Shown in pieces: positions 1 through 10,357 of a DNA stretch of 64,000 nucleotides; positions within the stretch are counted from its first letter, which is position 1; each line of letters starts with the position of its first letter. The translations under genes were made by a program, and so were the position numbers. This stretch comes from Primula veris (taxonomy: Eukaryota > Streptophyta > Magnoliopsida > Ericales > Primulaceae). Under the pieces are notes generated by a model. The model ran no database searches. It was given only the letters and a program-made list of their open reading frames with translations, and was not told where the DNA came from. The stretch covers positions 11,877,697 to 11,941,696 of the forward strand of contig OY821741.1 of assembly GCA_963682055.1 (NCBI GenBank), written 5' to 3'.

Positions 1-754
1 ATGTGAGCCCTACAGCAGATGAGCGAGTGATAAGAAAACAGTATCGGAAATTAGCTCTGGTTCTACATCCGGACAAAAACAAATCATTAGGTGATGATGG
101 AGCTTTTAAGCTCATCTCAGAAGCATGTAGCTTTTTGTCAGACAAGGTTAAAAGAGAAGCTTTTGACCAATTGAGGAATGCAGAACTTGTTAAGCCGCAA
201 GGTCCTTCAGCTGCGTGGAATGGGGTGAGTAGTTCGAGTAAAAGCGGAGCAATCCCGAAACCAGCACCCCCAAAAAGAAAACCGGCAACTAAAAAGAGTC
301 GAACTTCCAAAGGTGCTACCCCTGCTGCTCAGCAAAACTACCCCATCGCCGCTACCTTTGGTCTGTATGCCACACATGTAGATTACTACACGAGTACTTT
401 CGTGTTTATCTACACAAGAACGTACAGTGTCCCAATTGCAACTTACCCTATTTCGCGTATGAGTATCCACCCCCTTCAGGAATTCCTCAAATGCCCTCTC
501 GGCCATATTATTTTCAGCAAAATCAAGCTGGCAACTCACCCTATTTCGCCTATGAGTATCCATCCCCTTCAGGAATTCCTCATATGCCCTCTCAGCCTGA
601 TTATTTTCAGCAAAATCAAGCTGGATTTACAGCCGGGTATTCTTTCTCAATTCCTACATCGAGTGGTAGTCCACCTGGGTTACATTCTGGCGTTTTCGCT
701 AAAGAAGTGTTCCAGAAGTATAAGAGAGAGAACGCGCGGAATGCTGTGGAATAG
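1..754 (+). pseudogene. DnaJ (J-domain) gene copy 1, 5'-truncated by the window edge, frameshifted
   Basis: The window opens inside the J domain of a plant type-III DnaJ protein. Residues from SPTADERVIRK onward and the HPD motif (LVLHPDKNKS) are readable in frame 3. Such proteins act as Hsp70 co-chaperones, with HPD stimulating the Hsp70 ATPase. The sequence matches the other three copies (11960, 34065, 48357), but one T is missing in a T run near 356-359. The frame is lost just before the CxxC...CxxC segment that follows the J domain in this family. Downstream, the two 31-residue FAYEYP...FQQNQAG repeats are still readable in another frame, ending at TAG 752-754. It also differs from the other copies by GVE-like substitutions near the end (AVE instead of AEE). 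The 3' flank is B-type, like copy 3. The breakage call is firm. Whether the missing 5' part is intact cannot be seen. Confidence 0.85.
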
Positions 755-948
755 AAGGAGGCTGATTTTAAACGAAAGATTTCGACTAATCAAAGTGAAG
801 CTGGGTCCTCGGTGGATGCTAATACTGCGAAAAAACGAAAAGTTGTTGAAGATCTAACGTTTAAAAAGGAGCCAAGTGAAGCAGTGTTGAACCAAAGAAG
901 AAGGCTAAGGTTAACAAGGCAGCGAAGAATTCGAAGATCTAAGGTTAA
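755..948 (+). other. Post-stop basic tail of DnaJ copy 1
   Basis: These 190 bases continue the DnaJ reading frame after the TAG stop, with a KRK-rich stretch and an AKKRKVVED segment. All four copies have it, so it looks like former coding sequence. It ends at GAATTCGAAGATCTAAGG, where B-type flank begins. Confidence 0.6.
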
Positions 949-2457
949 CTGACATTGCCAAACATAAAGAACATACGGTGATGTTTTTTTTATCATCATC
1001 AACTGAGCCAAAATAAAAGTCTTTTAAGTCTTTGAAATAGTGTTCATAAGAGATCGCAACAATCGTTGAATATATTAGAATCTTCACTTCATTTAAAGAA
1101 TAGATCTTTATGTGGATTTCTGAAAGTTTAATAGCCCGATAAACTGTCTGGCTAGTGGCTACTTTGTGAGAAAGAAAACTTTTGTAAATGTTAAGGCTTC
1201 TCTTTGGCCTCCAAACTTATGGTTGTATATTATTGCGCTAATTTTTTTATAAAAGTTTTATCTTTTGAAACGAACATTTGACGAGTACAATTGAGTCTGC
1301 TCACGAACTTTTCGTATAATAGATTATTATATTAATTTTTAATGTTAGAAGTCGATATAATTATTTAAAATACTTACACTATTTTAAAATCGATTTTGCT
1401 AACGAGTGTCTCGTAAGGTATCATTTAACCGTTAAATACATTTCTATAATCAAGTTGCGTTTAATATGAATATTCGTTGCATTTATACCATAACATTATA
1501 ACATTATCATTTTTATGTATTTGATTTACTTAAATAAGGAAATACTATTAATGTATTACTATAATACAGGAAAAAAATTAAACAAATTCCATATATTACT
1601 AACCAATGCATGGGAGGCACTTATTAGCTTTTCCGTTATAAAATAGTAAGTCATTTACATCTAAATAATGTTAACCAAACCATTTGGTTTGCATAATCTT
1701 ACTTGTTTAACTTGATGGGAAAATAATTTTAGTTGTTTTTAAATATTTTTTTATTATATAAATAATTTCTTAAATCTTATAATCAAATTTTAATGAACCT
1801 AACAGACACGCGTTCATTATTGACTCATTTAGTCATTTACCAAACAATCTTTATATATATGTGAGAAATATTTTCCGGCTCGTGAATATATAATTCTATT
1901 GAGGCTAGTTCACTTCTTATAAGGATAGATTTTTTTTAGATAAGTTTAAAAGAATAGAATTATTCATGAGCCGGAAAATACTTTTCGCTAACAGTTCGAT
2001 TGGTTGCTAACTTTTCGCTAATAGTTCGATTGGCTAGCAACCGCATCTCGTATATTACAACTATACTTTATTTATACATGTCTTCAAAAAAAAAATACTT
2101 CATTTATACATTGTAGAGATCAAAAACAAATTAAAAATACTCATTAATTATTAAAATAAGTTTGTTACATAATATTACAATCATGACTACCATGTAAAAT
2201 TATTGATATGTCTTGTGTAGTCTAAAGTAGTTCTGAAAGGAAAAATAAAATATATTGTAGATGAGAAATGAGGTTATACATAAGTTTGAAAGTTCGATTT
2301 AATTTGGGGAACAAAAATTCACAATATCATAATTTTTTATTATCAAATAAATTATGTTGCAATCTACATGCAAATCAGTTAGGAAGGTTAACGTAAATGA
2401 CAAAAGTGAGAGTTAATACTTTGTAACTAAAATTGCCAAACATAAAGAACATTGCCA
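949..2457. repeat. B-type flank unit (copy in unit 1), ends at Copia 1 junction
   Basis: This non-coding A/T-rich unit is homologous to 25690-27010, 27011-28443, 35228-36675 and 36676-38107. I see no gene in it. It contains an imperfect hairpin at about 1870-1980 whose arms read TTTTCCGGCTCGTGAA and TTCATGAGCCGGAAAA. A small local duplication of CGCTAACAGTTCGATTGG follows at about 1987-2036 and is absent from the other units. Homology to the other units stops at about 2452. A 10-bp repeat, ATTGCCAAAC (2432 and 2451), then leads into Copia 1 sequence. Confidence 0.75.
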
Positions 2458-3059
2458 AACGGAATGGGATTAAAGACCATTAAATTGGTGGCCCCCACAT
2501 AGGCAACCCAACCTAAACAGAATATTTCCTGATAGGTTCAAAGGGAAACTGAACTATGGGGGCAACCGAACAAAGCACTCGAGAACATGGAGTTCCCAGC
2601 CCATTTCCGCGATGACAGAGTGATAAACCTGTACCATTGTAAGGGTGAGCTTGAGGCTCTTAATGATCCAAGTAACTCGACGGCCGAGTAAAGTGAGTCA
2701 GGACACTTTCGACTTGGAACACCTATAACGAGTGTGTAAGGCCGGTACCATGTGATGAGCTTGGGCTAATTCACTAGAGCACTCTGTTGAAGTTGCCAAG
2801 GCAGTCCAGGCCAAATATGGACAACAACTAAAGGACCTAGTACGTGGGTAGAGAGGGCACTGTGCGGGTGCCATTCTAGGATACACAAAGCTTGATGGTT
2901 CAAAGCTTTACAGCTACCTAATAGCAGTATTCTGTGTGGTACTCCGCTACGGCAGGTTCAAGGCGCGCGCTACCTGACCTTAGGCAGTGAACTTTTGCGG
3001 TTCTCTTGATTTGCATTTAGGACATGGGCTTTCGAGCCAATTGCATTCATGTGGGGGAT
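2458..3059 (+). repeat. Duplicate of Copia 1 pol terminus and 3' leader, left of the 5' LTR
   Basis: The 600 bases match 9072-9672, which hold the last codons of pol and the 3' untranslated leader with its purine tract. About a dozen base differences were seen by eye in the first 430 bases. A normal 5' end would begin at the LTR, so this is a remnant of another copy's 3' end or a product of recombination. Confidence 0.85.
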
Positions 3060-3744
3060 TGTTGGAAAAATTGTAGGAAAACATGTTTTTAAACATGGTT
3101 GTTCCAAGTGGTCAGGGACCATCTTTGAGTCAATTTTTGATGCGACTACTCAGTTTTTCTGAGGCCATACTCAAAGCGTTTGAGTAGCTCGTACGACGAG
3201 CTTCGCAACGGTATATCGCATGACCTATTCGGAGGAAGGGTGTGAATGATAATTGGACTCGAAGGTTGGTACTCGAAAGAGGAAATAAAGTCAATGCTGA
3301 AAAATGAGAAAAGAAATGCGATTTAACCCATGAGGGTTATCCCACATTGGAAAATCATGAGTGATTTTTACAATATATATACTAAGGTATCCCATGTGGA
3401 TATTAAGTAGTGTGTCCACATACACATGTGTGTATTGTGTACCACACATGGGCTTGCTCGTCGTGCGGGCTTGCTCGTCGGGTTTTCAGCTCATGGGGAA
3501 AAAGTGCGCCTGTTCCAGTTCGGGAAAAAGTGTTCCTATTCGGGAAAAGCGCGCCTGTTCGGGAAACGCGTGCCTGTTCGGGAAACGCGTGCCTGTTCGG
3601 GAAAAATGCGCCTGTTCGGGAAAAACTTCCAGCAAAGCTGTAACTGTTGCAATAAATATGAATTCATTGCAAAGTTAATACTGCAGTTTTGAATTTCGAA
3701 AACTGACAGTAGTAAAGTGACTTTAATGGCTGAGATACTCAGCA
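3060..3744 (+). repeat. Copia 1 left LTR
   Basis: It starts TGTTGGAAAA and shares about 685 bases with 9673-10356, ending ..CTCAGCA. It carries three small perfect stem-loops (about 3149-3163, 3168-3186, 3186-3202). A TATA-like stretch, CAATATATATACTAAGG, lies near 3370. From 3505 to 3640 there is an array of about 19-bp repeats built on GCCTGTTCGGGAAA. The true 3' end of the LTR is uncertain because the right-hand copy stops at a host junction. Confidence 0.75.
3505..3640 (+). repeat. Tandem 18-19 bp repeats in left LTR
   Basis: Six to seven copies of a G/C-rich unit around GCGCCTGTTCGGGAAA lie downstream of the TATA-like stretch. The right LTR has the equivalent array at about 10115-10240 with some unit variants. 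The array opens three overlapping frames, which gives spurious short ORFs. Confidence 0.85.
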
Positions 3745-4859
3745 AGCCTATTAATAGGCAGACCCCTCACATGTCATAACATTCACATACATTCTGAAAT
3801 CAAACACCAGTAGCATATATCATCTCTCCAAAAATTAGCATTACATTTTAGAACCAGAGAGAACCACCCACCAACAGCTCGACGTTGACTCGTCGCCAGT
3901 GTCCGGTGAGTCATCTGAGACGTTGTACCTTGGGATCGAAGCGCCAACGCAACCAGAAACATCAAGGTGGTTGGGCGAATATCGGTTAAGGGCATACTGT
4001 TAACAGTAGCCACGTCTAAGTTTATTTACATTCTGTCCATTTATTTTCCGCACTTAAATTCAGTTTTTTACATTCTGTTTTTTCCAATTCAGTATTTTAA
4101 TTTCAGTATTTTAATTTGCTGTACTTAGCTGTAGCTTTTCTATTCTGTTGTACCTTTCTGTAATTAGTTTAAAGTTCTGTTTTTTGCTGTAATTACTATT
4201 CTGTAATTTAATTCAGTAATTAGTATAGTTTCAATTCAGTCCTGTAATTTCAATTTCAATCAGAACAGTCCGGCTGTTAAGTTTATACTTTCCAGTCCGG
4301 CAGTTTCTATTTATTGCAATTCAGTACATCAGATTATTAATTAATAATAATCTGATAACGTTTGTTTTATTTACTATTCAGTACCTACATGTTGTAATCG
4401 TTAATTTCTATTCCGATTCAAAATTAATAAAGATTACACTGGTTTTTTGTTTATTCTTGTTTAGTCCTTTAATTATTGTTAATTGTTATTTCGTACACAG
4501 AAACCAACAATCTTAACCGATATCCTGTTGTTTCTTTCGTGTATTAATACAATTATTATTTTAAATAGGAATGATGCTTTTTTGTTTTCAATTCTAAATT
4601 ATATTAGAAATTGAATTACAAAGAAAAATTCCAAACAGTTTTAATTTTGTTTTTTGAATCTTGTTGATACCAACCGTATTGGTATTCAATAAGAATCATT
4701 CAATCCTTTTAATATCAACCGTATTGATATTTAAAAGGATTAAAAGTTTAGTTTTATTATTTGTTTGTTAATTCTTTTACAAACCCAAATATCAGTTTTG
4801 GTGTTTGTTTATAGAATTTATTGTACACGTATCTCATACGTTTTGTGTTGTCGTTTCAG
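3745..4859 (+). other. Copia 1 5' leader, T-rich, no gene
   Basis: This 1.1-kb stretch lies between LTR and gag. It is rich in TTCTGTAATT-type repeats and has no convincing ORF. Notable structures are a near-palindrome TCAGATTATTAATTAATAAT.. at about 4330-4356 and two successive imperfect stem-loops at about 4655-4742 that share the loop AACCGTATTG. The gag ATG at 4860 directly follows TCGTTTCAG, which resembles a splice acceptor. A spliced leader is possible but unproven. Confidence 0.5.
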
Positions 4860-7800
4860 ATGACAAACACGTCGCCTATTCAGTTGCCTATCGGAAGTGA
4901 GCATGACCCAGTGGTTGGTGGAGATGTCCATAACACTGGGGGCGATGCGATTGTGGGGGCTACCGCCGATGACGTAGCTGCAGCGGCTGAGGCCACCGCG
5001 GCTGCGGCCATGGCGGATGCTACGGCCAAAGCTGAGGCTGCGGCCGAAGCAGCGGCCACGGCCAAGGCCGCAGCTAAGGCTGCGGCAAGAGCCAAGGCTG
5101 TGGCCAAGGGCAAGGCACCGATGTATTCGGCTGTGCCTACTTTGCCGACTTCTCATCTGGAGAAACCGGAAAAATTCAGGGGAGACAACTTTAAACGTTG
5201 GCAGCAAAAGATGCTGTTTTATCTCACGACCCTGAATCTGACCAGGTTTCTTAAGGAGACTGCTCCCGTCCTAAGCGAGGACGATCTGGACGAGCAGTCG
5301 TTCTCGGCAGTTGAGGCATGGAGACATGCCGACTACCTATGCAAGAACTATATCCTGTGTGCTCTAGATGACACGCTGTTCAGTGTTTTCGAGCCCAAAG
5401 CTACTGCAAAGGAGCTGTGGGAAACTCTCGAAAACAAGTACAAAGTGAATAACGCTGGCACAAAGAGATTTGTTGTCACGGACTTTCATGAGTACCGTAT
5501 GACTGACAGCAGGGGTGTCCTGGAGCAAGTTGAGGAGCTCCAACTCATTTACCATCGCCTTGAGGCTGAGGGGCTAGTGATAAACGAGCCTTTCCAGGTG
5601 GCACTCATGATTGAGAAATTGCCACCATCTTGGAAAGACTTTCAAAACTACCTTAAGCACAAGCGAAAGGAAATGAGGCTGGAGGGGCTCATTGAGAAGC
5701 TCAATATCGAGGTGAGCAATCGTCGCTCCGTGAGGAGAGTCGGTGGTGCTAACATCTCGATGGCAAAGGCCAATGTGGTCGAAAGCTCCAACGTCAAACG
5801 GAAACGTTTTGACAACGGAGGCAGTGCTGTTGTCGCAAAGAAATTTGTGGGAACCTGCTTTGTGTGTAACAGGACCGGCCATCGTGCCGCGGACTGTTAT
5901 GACAATAAAGGCGCTGTTAAGCCTAAGCCCCCCTCCCCGAGGAACTTCAAGGGCAAGGGAAAGAGGAAAGCTCCAGCTCAGGCACATCTGGCCGAGGGAG
6001 GACGAGATGATGACCACTTTATTGTTGTGGTCTCTGAGGTGAATCTCGTGGGGAGCAACCCCAAAGAGTGGTGGCTGGATACCGGCGCCACAAGCCATAT
6101 CTACTCAACAAGGTGGATGTTTAAGACCTACGAAGCGGTAGAGGGAGAAAGCTGCTTCATGGGAAATTCTGCTACTTCCAAGGTGGAAGGAAAAGGAATG
6201 GTCGTGATGAAGATGACCTCGGGAAAAGAGTTGAGGTTGACCAATGTGCTCCATGTTCCGAATATCCGTAAGAATCTGGTATCCGGATCAGTGATGGTGA
6301 AGAACGGGTTGAAGCTAGTTTTAGAATCCGATAAAATTGTAATCACCAAAAATGGTGTCTATGTAGGCCGTGGCTATATGACCAACGACATGTTTAAGTT
6401 AAACGTAGGGACACCTGCTCCCAATAAAGGTGCTAAAGCTGAGGCAAGCACTAGCAATGTAATGATTGTTGCCCAAGAGGCCAATAAAAATTCTGAGTTT
6501 AATTATTTATTGGAGTCATTTCATTTGTGGCATGGTAGATTAGGTCACGTGAATTATAATTCTTTAAAGAAATTAATATCACTAAAACTAATACCAAATT
6601 TCGTTTTTAATAAGCAACACAAATGTGAGATTTGTGTAGAGGCAAAATTAACGAAATCATCGTTTCAACATGTTGAACGAGAAAGTGAACCTCTCGGTCT
6701 AATACACACGGATGTATGCGACTTAAAGTTTATACAAATGCGAGGAGGGAAAAAGTACTTTATCACCTTTATAGATGATTGTACTAGATACTGTTACGTT
6801 TACTTAATGAGAAGTAAAGACGAAGCAGTAGAGAAATTCGCTCTTTATAAGACCGAAGTTGAAAATCAACTCAATAGAAAAATTAAAACATTGAGAAGTG
6901 ATAGAGGCGGTGAATTTGAATCACCGTTTGAGCAGATATGCGCTGAAAGCGGCATTATACATCAAACCAGAGCCCCATACACTCCCAAGCAAAATGGGGT
7001 CGCTGAGCGTAAAAATAGAACGCTAAAAGAAATGATGAATGCTATGCTAATCAGTTCTGGGTTACCCCAGAACATGTGGGGGGAAGCGATACTTTCCGCA
7101 AATATGTTTTAAACAAGTTACCACATAAGAAGCGAGAAAAGACTCCATATGAATTATGGAAAGGTCATCAACCCAGTTATAAGAACCTGCGGGTTTGGGG
7201 TTGTCTCGCAAAGGTCCTAGTTCCCACTCCTAAGAGGATGAGAATTGGTCCTAATACGGTGGACTGTGTGTTCATCGGATATGCACATAATAGTAGTGCA
7301 TATCGGTTTCTCGTGCACAAGTCGGACAATCCCGATGTGCACGTAGATACATATATGGAAAGCCGAGAGGCCTCTTTCTTTGAAGATATCTTTTCCCGGA
7401 AATTACCTACATCTGTAGCAACTGAAGAGTTAAACAGTGAAGGAAATGTGGGGGCAAGTGAACCGATAGAGGAAGAGGAAGAGGAAGAGCCTCGGCGCAG
7501 CAAAAGGGCAAGGAAGGAAACTTCCTTTGGACCTGATTTCCTAACCTTCATGGTTGAAGGCGAACCGGTGACATATAAACAAGCTATGTCAACACCGGAT
7601 TCCCAATATTGGGAAGAAGCCATTCAAAATGAAATTGAATCAAGCATGCAAAACCACACTTGGGAACTAGTGGATCTTCCGAAAGGATGTAAGCCCCTAG
7701 GTCACAAGTGGATCTTCAAGAGGAAGTTAAGGGTTGATGGCACGATTGAGAAATACAAGGCGAGACTTGTAGTAAAAGTCTTCAGGCAAACGGAAGGTGT

Positions 7801-9115
7801 CGATTACTTTGACACGTATGCCCCTGTCTCCAGGAAAACGTCTATCCGAATCGTCATTGCTCTCGCAGCTTTGTTTGATATGGAAATACATCAAATGGAT
7901 GTAAAGACGGCGTTTCTGAATGGAGAACTGGAAGAAGAAATTTACATGGAACAACCGAAAGGGTTTGTAGTTCTTGGTAAAGAGCACCAAGTGTGCAAAC
8001 TTGTAAAGTCTCTATATGGACTCAAACAAGCGCCAAAGCAATGGCACGAGAAGTTTGATAGAATTATGCTATCAAACGATTTTCACATTAATGAGTGTGA
8101 TAAATGTGTCTACTCTAAAGGAAGTGGAAGAAACTGTGTTGTAGTCTGTCTCTATGTGGATGACATGATCATAATTGGGAGTAATGATAGAATCAGCTCC
8201 ACAAAGAAAATGTTATCACAACACTTCGATATGAAGGACCTGGGTATAGCTGATGTAATACTTGGTATGAAGATTACCAAAACATCAGAAGGGTATGCCT
8301 TGTCCCAAAGTCACTATGTTAAACAAATATTAGACAAGTTTGACAAGGGCAGTAAGGCAATGTCTAGAACCCCAATTGAGTTCAACTGTAACCTGAAAAA
8401 GAATTCCGGTAAGAGTGTGAATCAATTGGAGTTCTCTCGAGTCATAGGCAGTCTCATGTATATAATGAATTGCACTAGACCAGACATAGAAAACTCAGTG
8501 AGTAGACTGAGCAGGTACACCAGCAGTCCGAATGAGGAACACTGGAAGGCCATAATGAAACTTCTCAGGTATATGAGGTTTTCAGCCGATTACGGGCTGC
8601 ACTATACCAGATATCCAGCGGTACTAGAAGGGTATTCAGATGCCAACTGGATATCAGACTCCAATAGCACAAGGTCCACGAGTGGATATGTGTTTATAAT
8701 GGGAGGAGCTGCTGTGTCTTGGAGATCCTCCAAACAGACGTGTATTGCAAGGTCAACTATGGAATCAGAATTCATAGCGTTAGACTTAGCAACCGAAGAG
8801 GCAGACTGGTTGAGAAGTCTATTGGAAGGAATTCCAATGTGGCCAAAACCTGTTCCCGCAATAAGCATGCATTGTGATAATCAATCAGCTATTGCGCGGG
8901 CTCAGGATCATATGTATAATGGAAAGTCTCGACATATACGTCGAAGACATAAATCCGTAAGGGAATTGCTATCCAATGGTGTGGTGTCCTTAGATTTTGT
9001 AAGATCAAAGGAAAACATAGCGGATCCATTAACAAAAGGCTTGACTCAAGTGGGAGTCGAGACGTCATCGAACGGAATGGGATTAAAGCCCATTAAATTG
9101 GTGGCCCCCACATAG
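4860..9115 (+). pseudogene. Copia 1 gag-pol polyprotein, one frameshift
   Basis: The ATG at 4860 opens Gag. An Ala/Lys-rich stretch (about 4970-5125) is followed by the retrotransposon Gag (UBN2-like) region with KFRGDNFKRWQQKM. A CCHC knuckle follows (CFVCNRTGHRAADC, about 5858-5900). Then come protease WWLDTGATSH (about 6069), the pre-integrase HLWHGRLGH motif, and integrase with HTDVCD, IDDCTRY, SDRGGEFES and [10 protein letters not shown]. The frame is lost near 7103 by a one-base deletion, and the first frame stops at 7112. The second frame holds the end of integrase, RT ([31 protein letters not shown]) and RNase H ([28 protein letters not shown]), ending at 9115. Copia RT-RNase H makes DNA from element RNA in virus-like particles and integrase inserts it. 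This copy cannot make a full polyprotein as it stands. The family call is secure; the lineage is inferred. Confidence 0.93.
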
Positions 9116-9672
9116 GCAACCCAACCTAAACGGAATATTTCCTGATAGGTTCAAAGGGAAACTGAACTGTGGGGGCAACCGAACAAAGCACTCGGGAACA
9201 TGGAGTTCCCAGCCCATTTCGGCGATGACAGAGTGATAGACCTGCACCATTGTAAGGGTGAGCTTGAGGCTCTTAATGATCCAAGTAACTCGACGGTCGA
9301 GTAAAGTGAGTCAGGACACTTTCGACTTGGAACACCTATAACGAGTGTGTAAGGCCGGTACCATGTGATGAGCTTGGGCTAATTCACTAGAGCACTCAGT
9401 TGAAGTTGCCAAGGCAGTCCAGGCCAAATATGGACAACAACTAAAGGGCCTAGTACGTGGGTAGAGAGGGCACTGTGCGGGTGCCATTATGGGATACACA
9501 AAGCTTGATGGTTCAAAGCTTTACAGCTACCTAATAGCAGTATTCTGTGTGGTACTCCGCTACGGCAGGTTCAAGGCGCGCGCTACCTGACCTTAGGCAG
9601 TGAACTTTTGCGGTTCTCTTGATTTGCATTTAGGACATGGGCTTTCGAGCCAATTGCATTCATGTGGGGGAT
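9116..9672 (+). other. Copia 1 3' leader and polypurine tract
   Basis: This non-coding stretch between the pol stop and the right LTR ends in GTGGGGGAT, which serves as polypurine tract for plus-strand priming in this family. An antisense 62-codon ORF here and in its duplicate at 2698-2886 looks accidental. Confidence 0.8.
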
Positions 9673-10357
9673 TGTTGGAAAAATTGTAGGAAAACATGTT
9701 TTTAAACATGGTTGTTCCAAGTGGTCAGGGACCATCTTTGAGTCAATTTTTGATGCGACTACTCAGTTTTTCTGAGGCCATACTCAAAGCGTTTGAGTAG
9801 CTCGTACGACGAGCTTCGCAACGGTATATCGCATGACCTATTCGGAGGAAGGGTGTGAATGATAATTGGACTCGAAGGTTGGTACTCGAAAGAGGAAATA
9901 AAGTCAATGCTGAAAAATGAGAAAAGAAATGCGATTTAACCCATGAGGGTTATCTCACATTGGAAAATCATGAGTGATTTTTACAATATATATACTAAGG
10001 TATCCCATGTGGATATTAAGTAGTGTGTCCACATACACATGTGTGTATTGTGTACCACACATGGGCTTGCTCGTCGTGCGGGCTTGCTCGTCGGGTTTTC
10101 AGCTCGTGGGGAAAAAATGCGCCTGTTCCAGTTCGGGAAAAGTGTTCCTGTTCGGGAAAAGCGCGTCTGTTCGGGAAAAGCGTGCCTGTTCAGGAAACGC
10201 GTGCCTGTTCGGGAAAAATGCGCCTGTTCGGGAAAAGCTTCCAGCAAAGCTGTAACTGTTGCAATAAATATGAATTCATTGCAAAGTTAATACTGCAGTT
10301 TCGAATTTCAAAAACTGACAGTAGTAAAGTGACTTTAATGGCTGAGATACTCAGCAA
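9673..10357 (+). repeat. Copia 1 right LTR, ends at a host junction
   Basis: It matches 3060-3744 with roughly a dozen differences by eye, most of them in the 19-bp repeats. Homology to the left LTR ends at CTCAGCAA. The next bases (CCCTCAAATTAAATAG) match host sequence at 32458 and 42261, upstream of DnaJ copies 3 and 4. Confidence 0.85.

Larger units (their letters stand above)
2458..10357 (+). mobile_element. Copia element 1 (Tork/Tnt1-like), LTR retrotransposon with abnormal ends
   Basis: The block reads: a copy of the last pol codons plus 3' leader (2458-3059), LTR (3060-3744), long leader (3745-4859), gag-pol (4860-9115), 3' leader (9116-9672) and LTR (9673-10356). Both LTRs start TGTTGG directly after a purine tract, GTGGGGGAT. 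The domain order protease-integrase-RT-RNase H makes it Copia. The Gag style and RNase H tail suggest the Tork lineage (inference). It lacks a TSD. The left flank matches sequence downstream of DnaJ copy 3 (about 36700) and the right flank matches sequence at 32458. Several kb of host sequence present in the other unit are therefore missing here. No standard tRNA-iMet primer site was found after the left LTR. Confidence 0.85.

Noticed and set aside
2458..3744. Reading the whole 1.29-kb repeat as the LTR of Copia 1
   Set aside because: It includes pol codons and the purine tract. The TGTTGG start at 3060 directly after GTGGGGGAT is the normal LTR start.
3361..3745. Overlapping 70-105 codon ORFs in the Copia 1 LTR
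   Set aside because: Produced by the 19-bp repeats being open in several frames. Compositional artefact.
9311..9499. Antisense 62-residue ORF in the Copia 1 3' leader and its duplicate at 2698
   Set aside because: It lies opposite an untranslated leader, shows no recognisable domain, and is duplicated with the leader.
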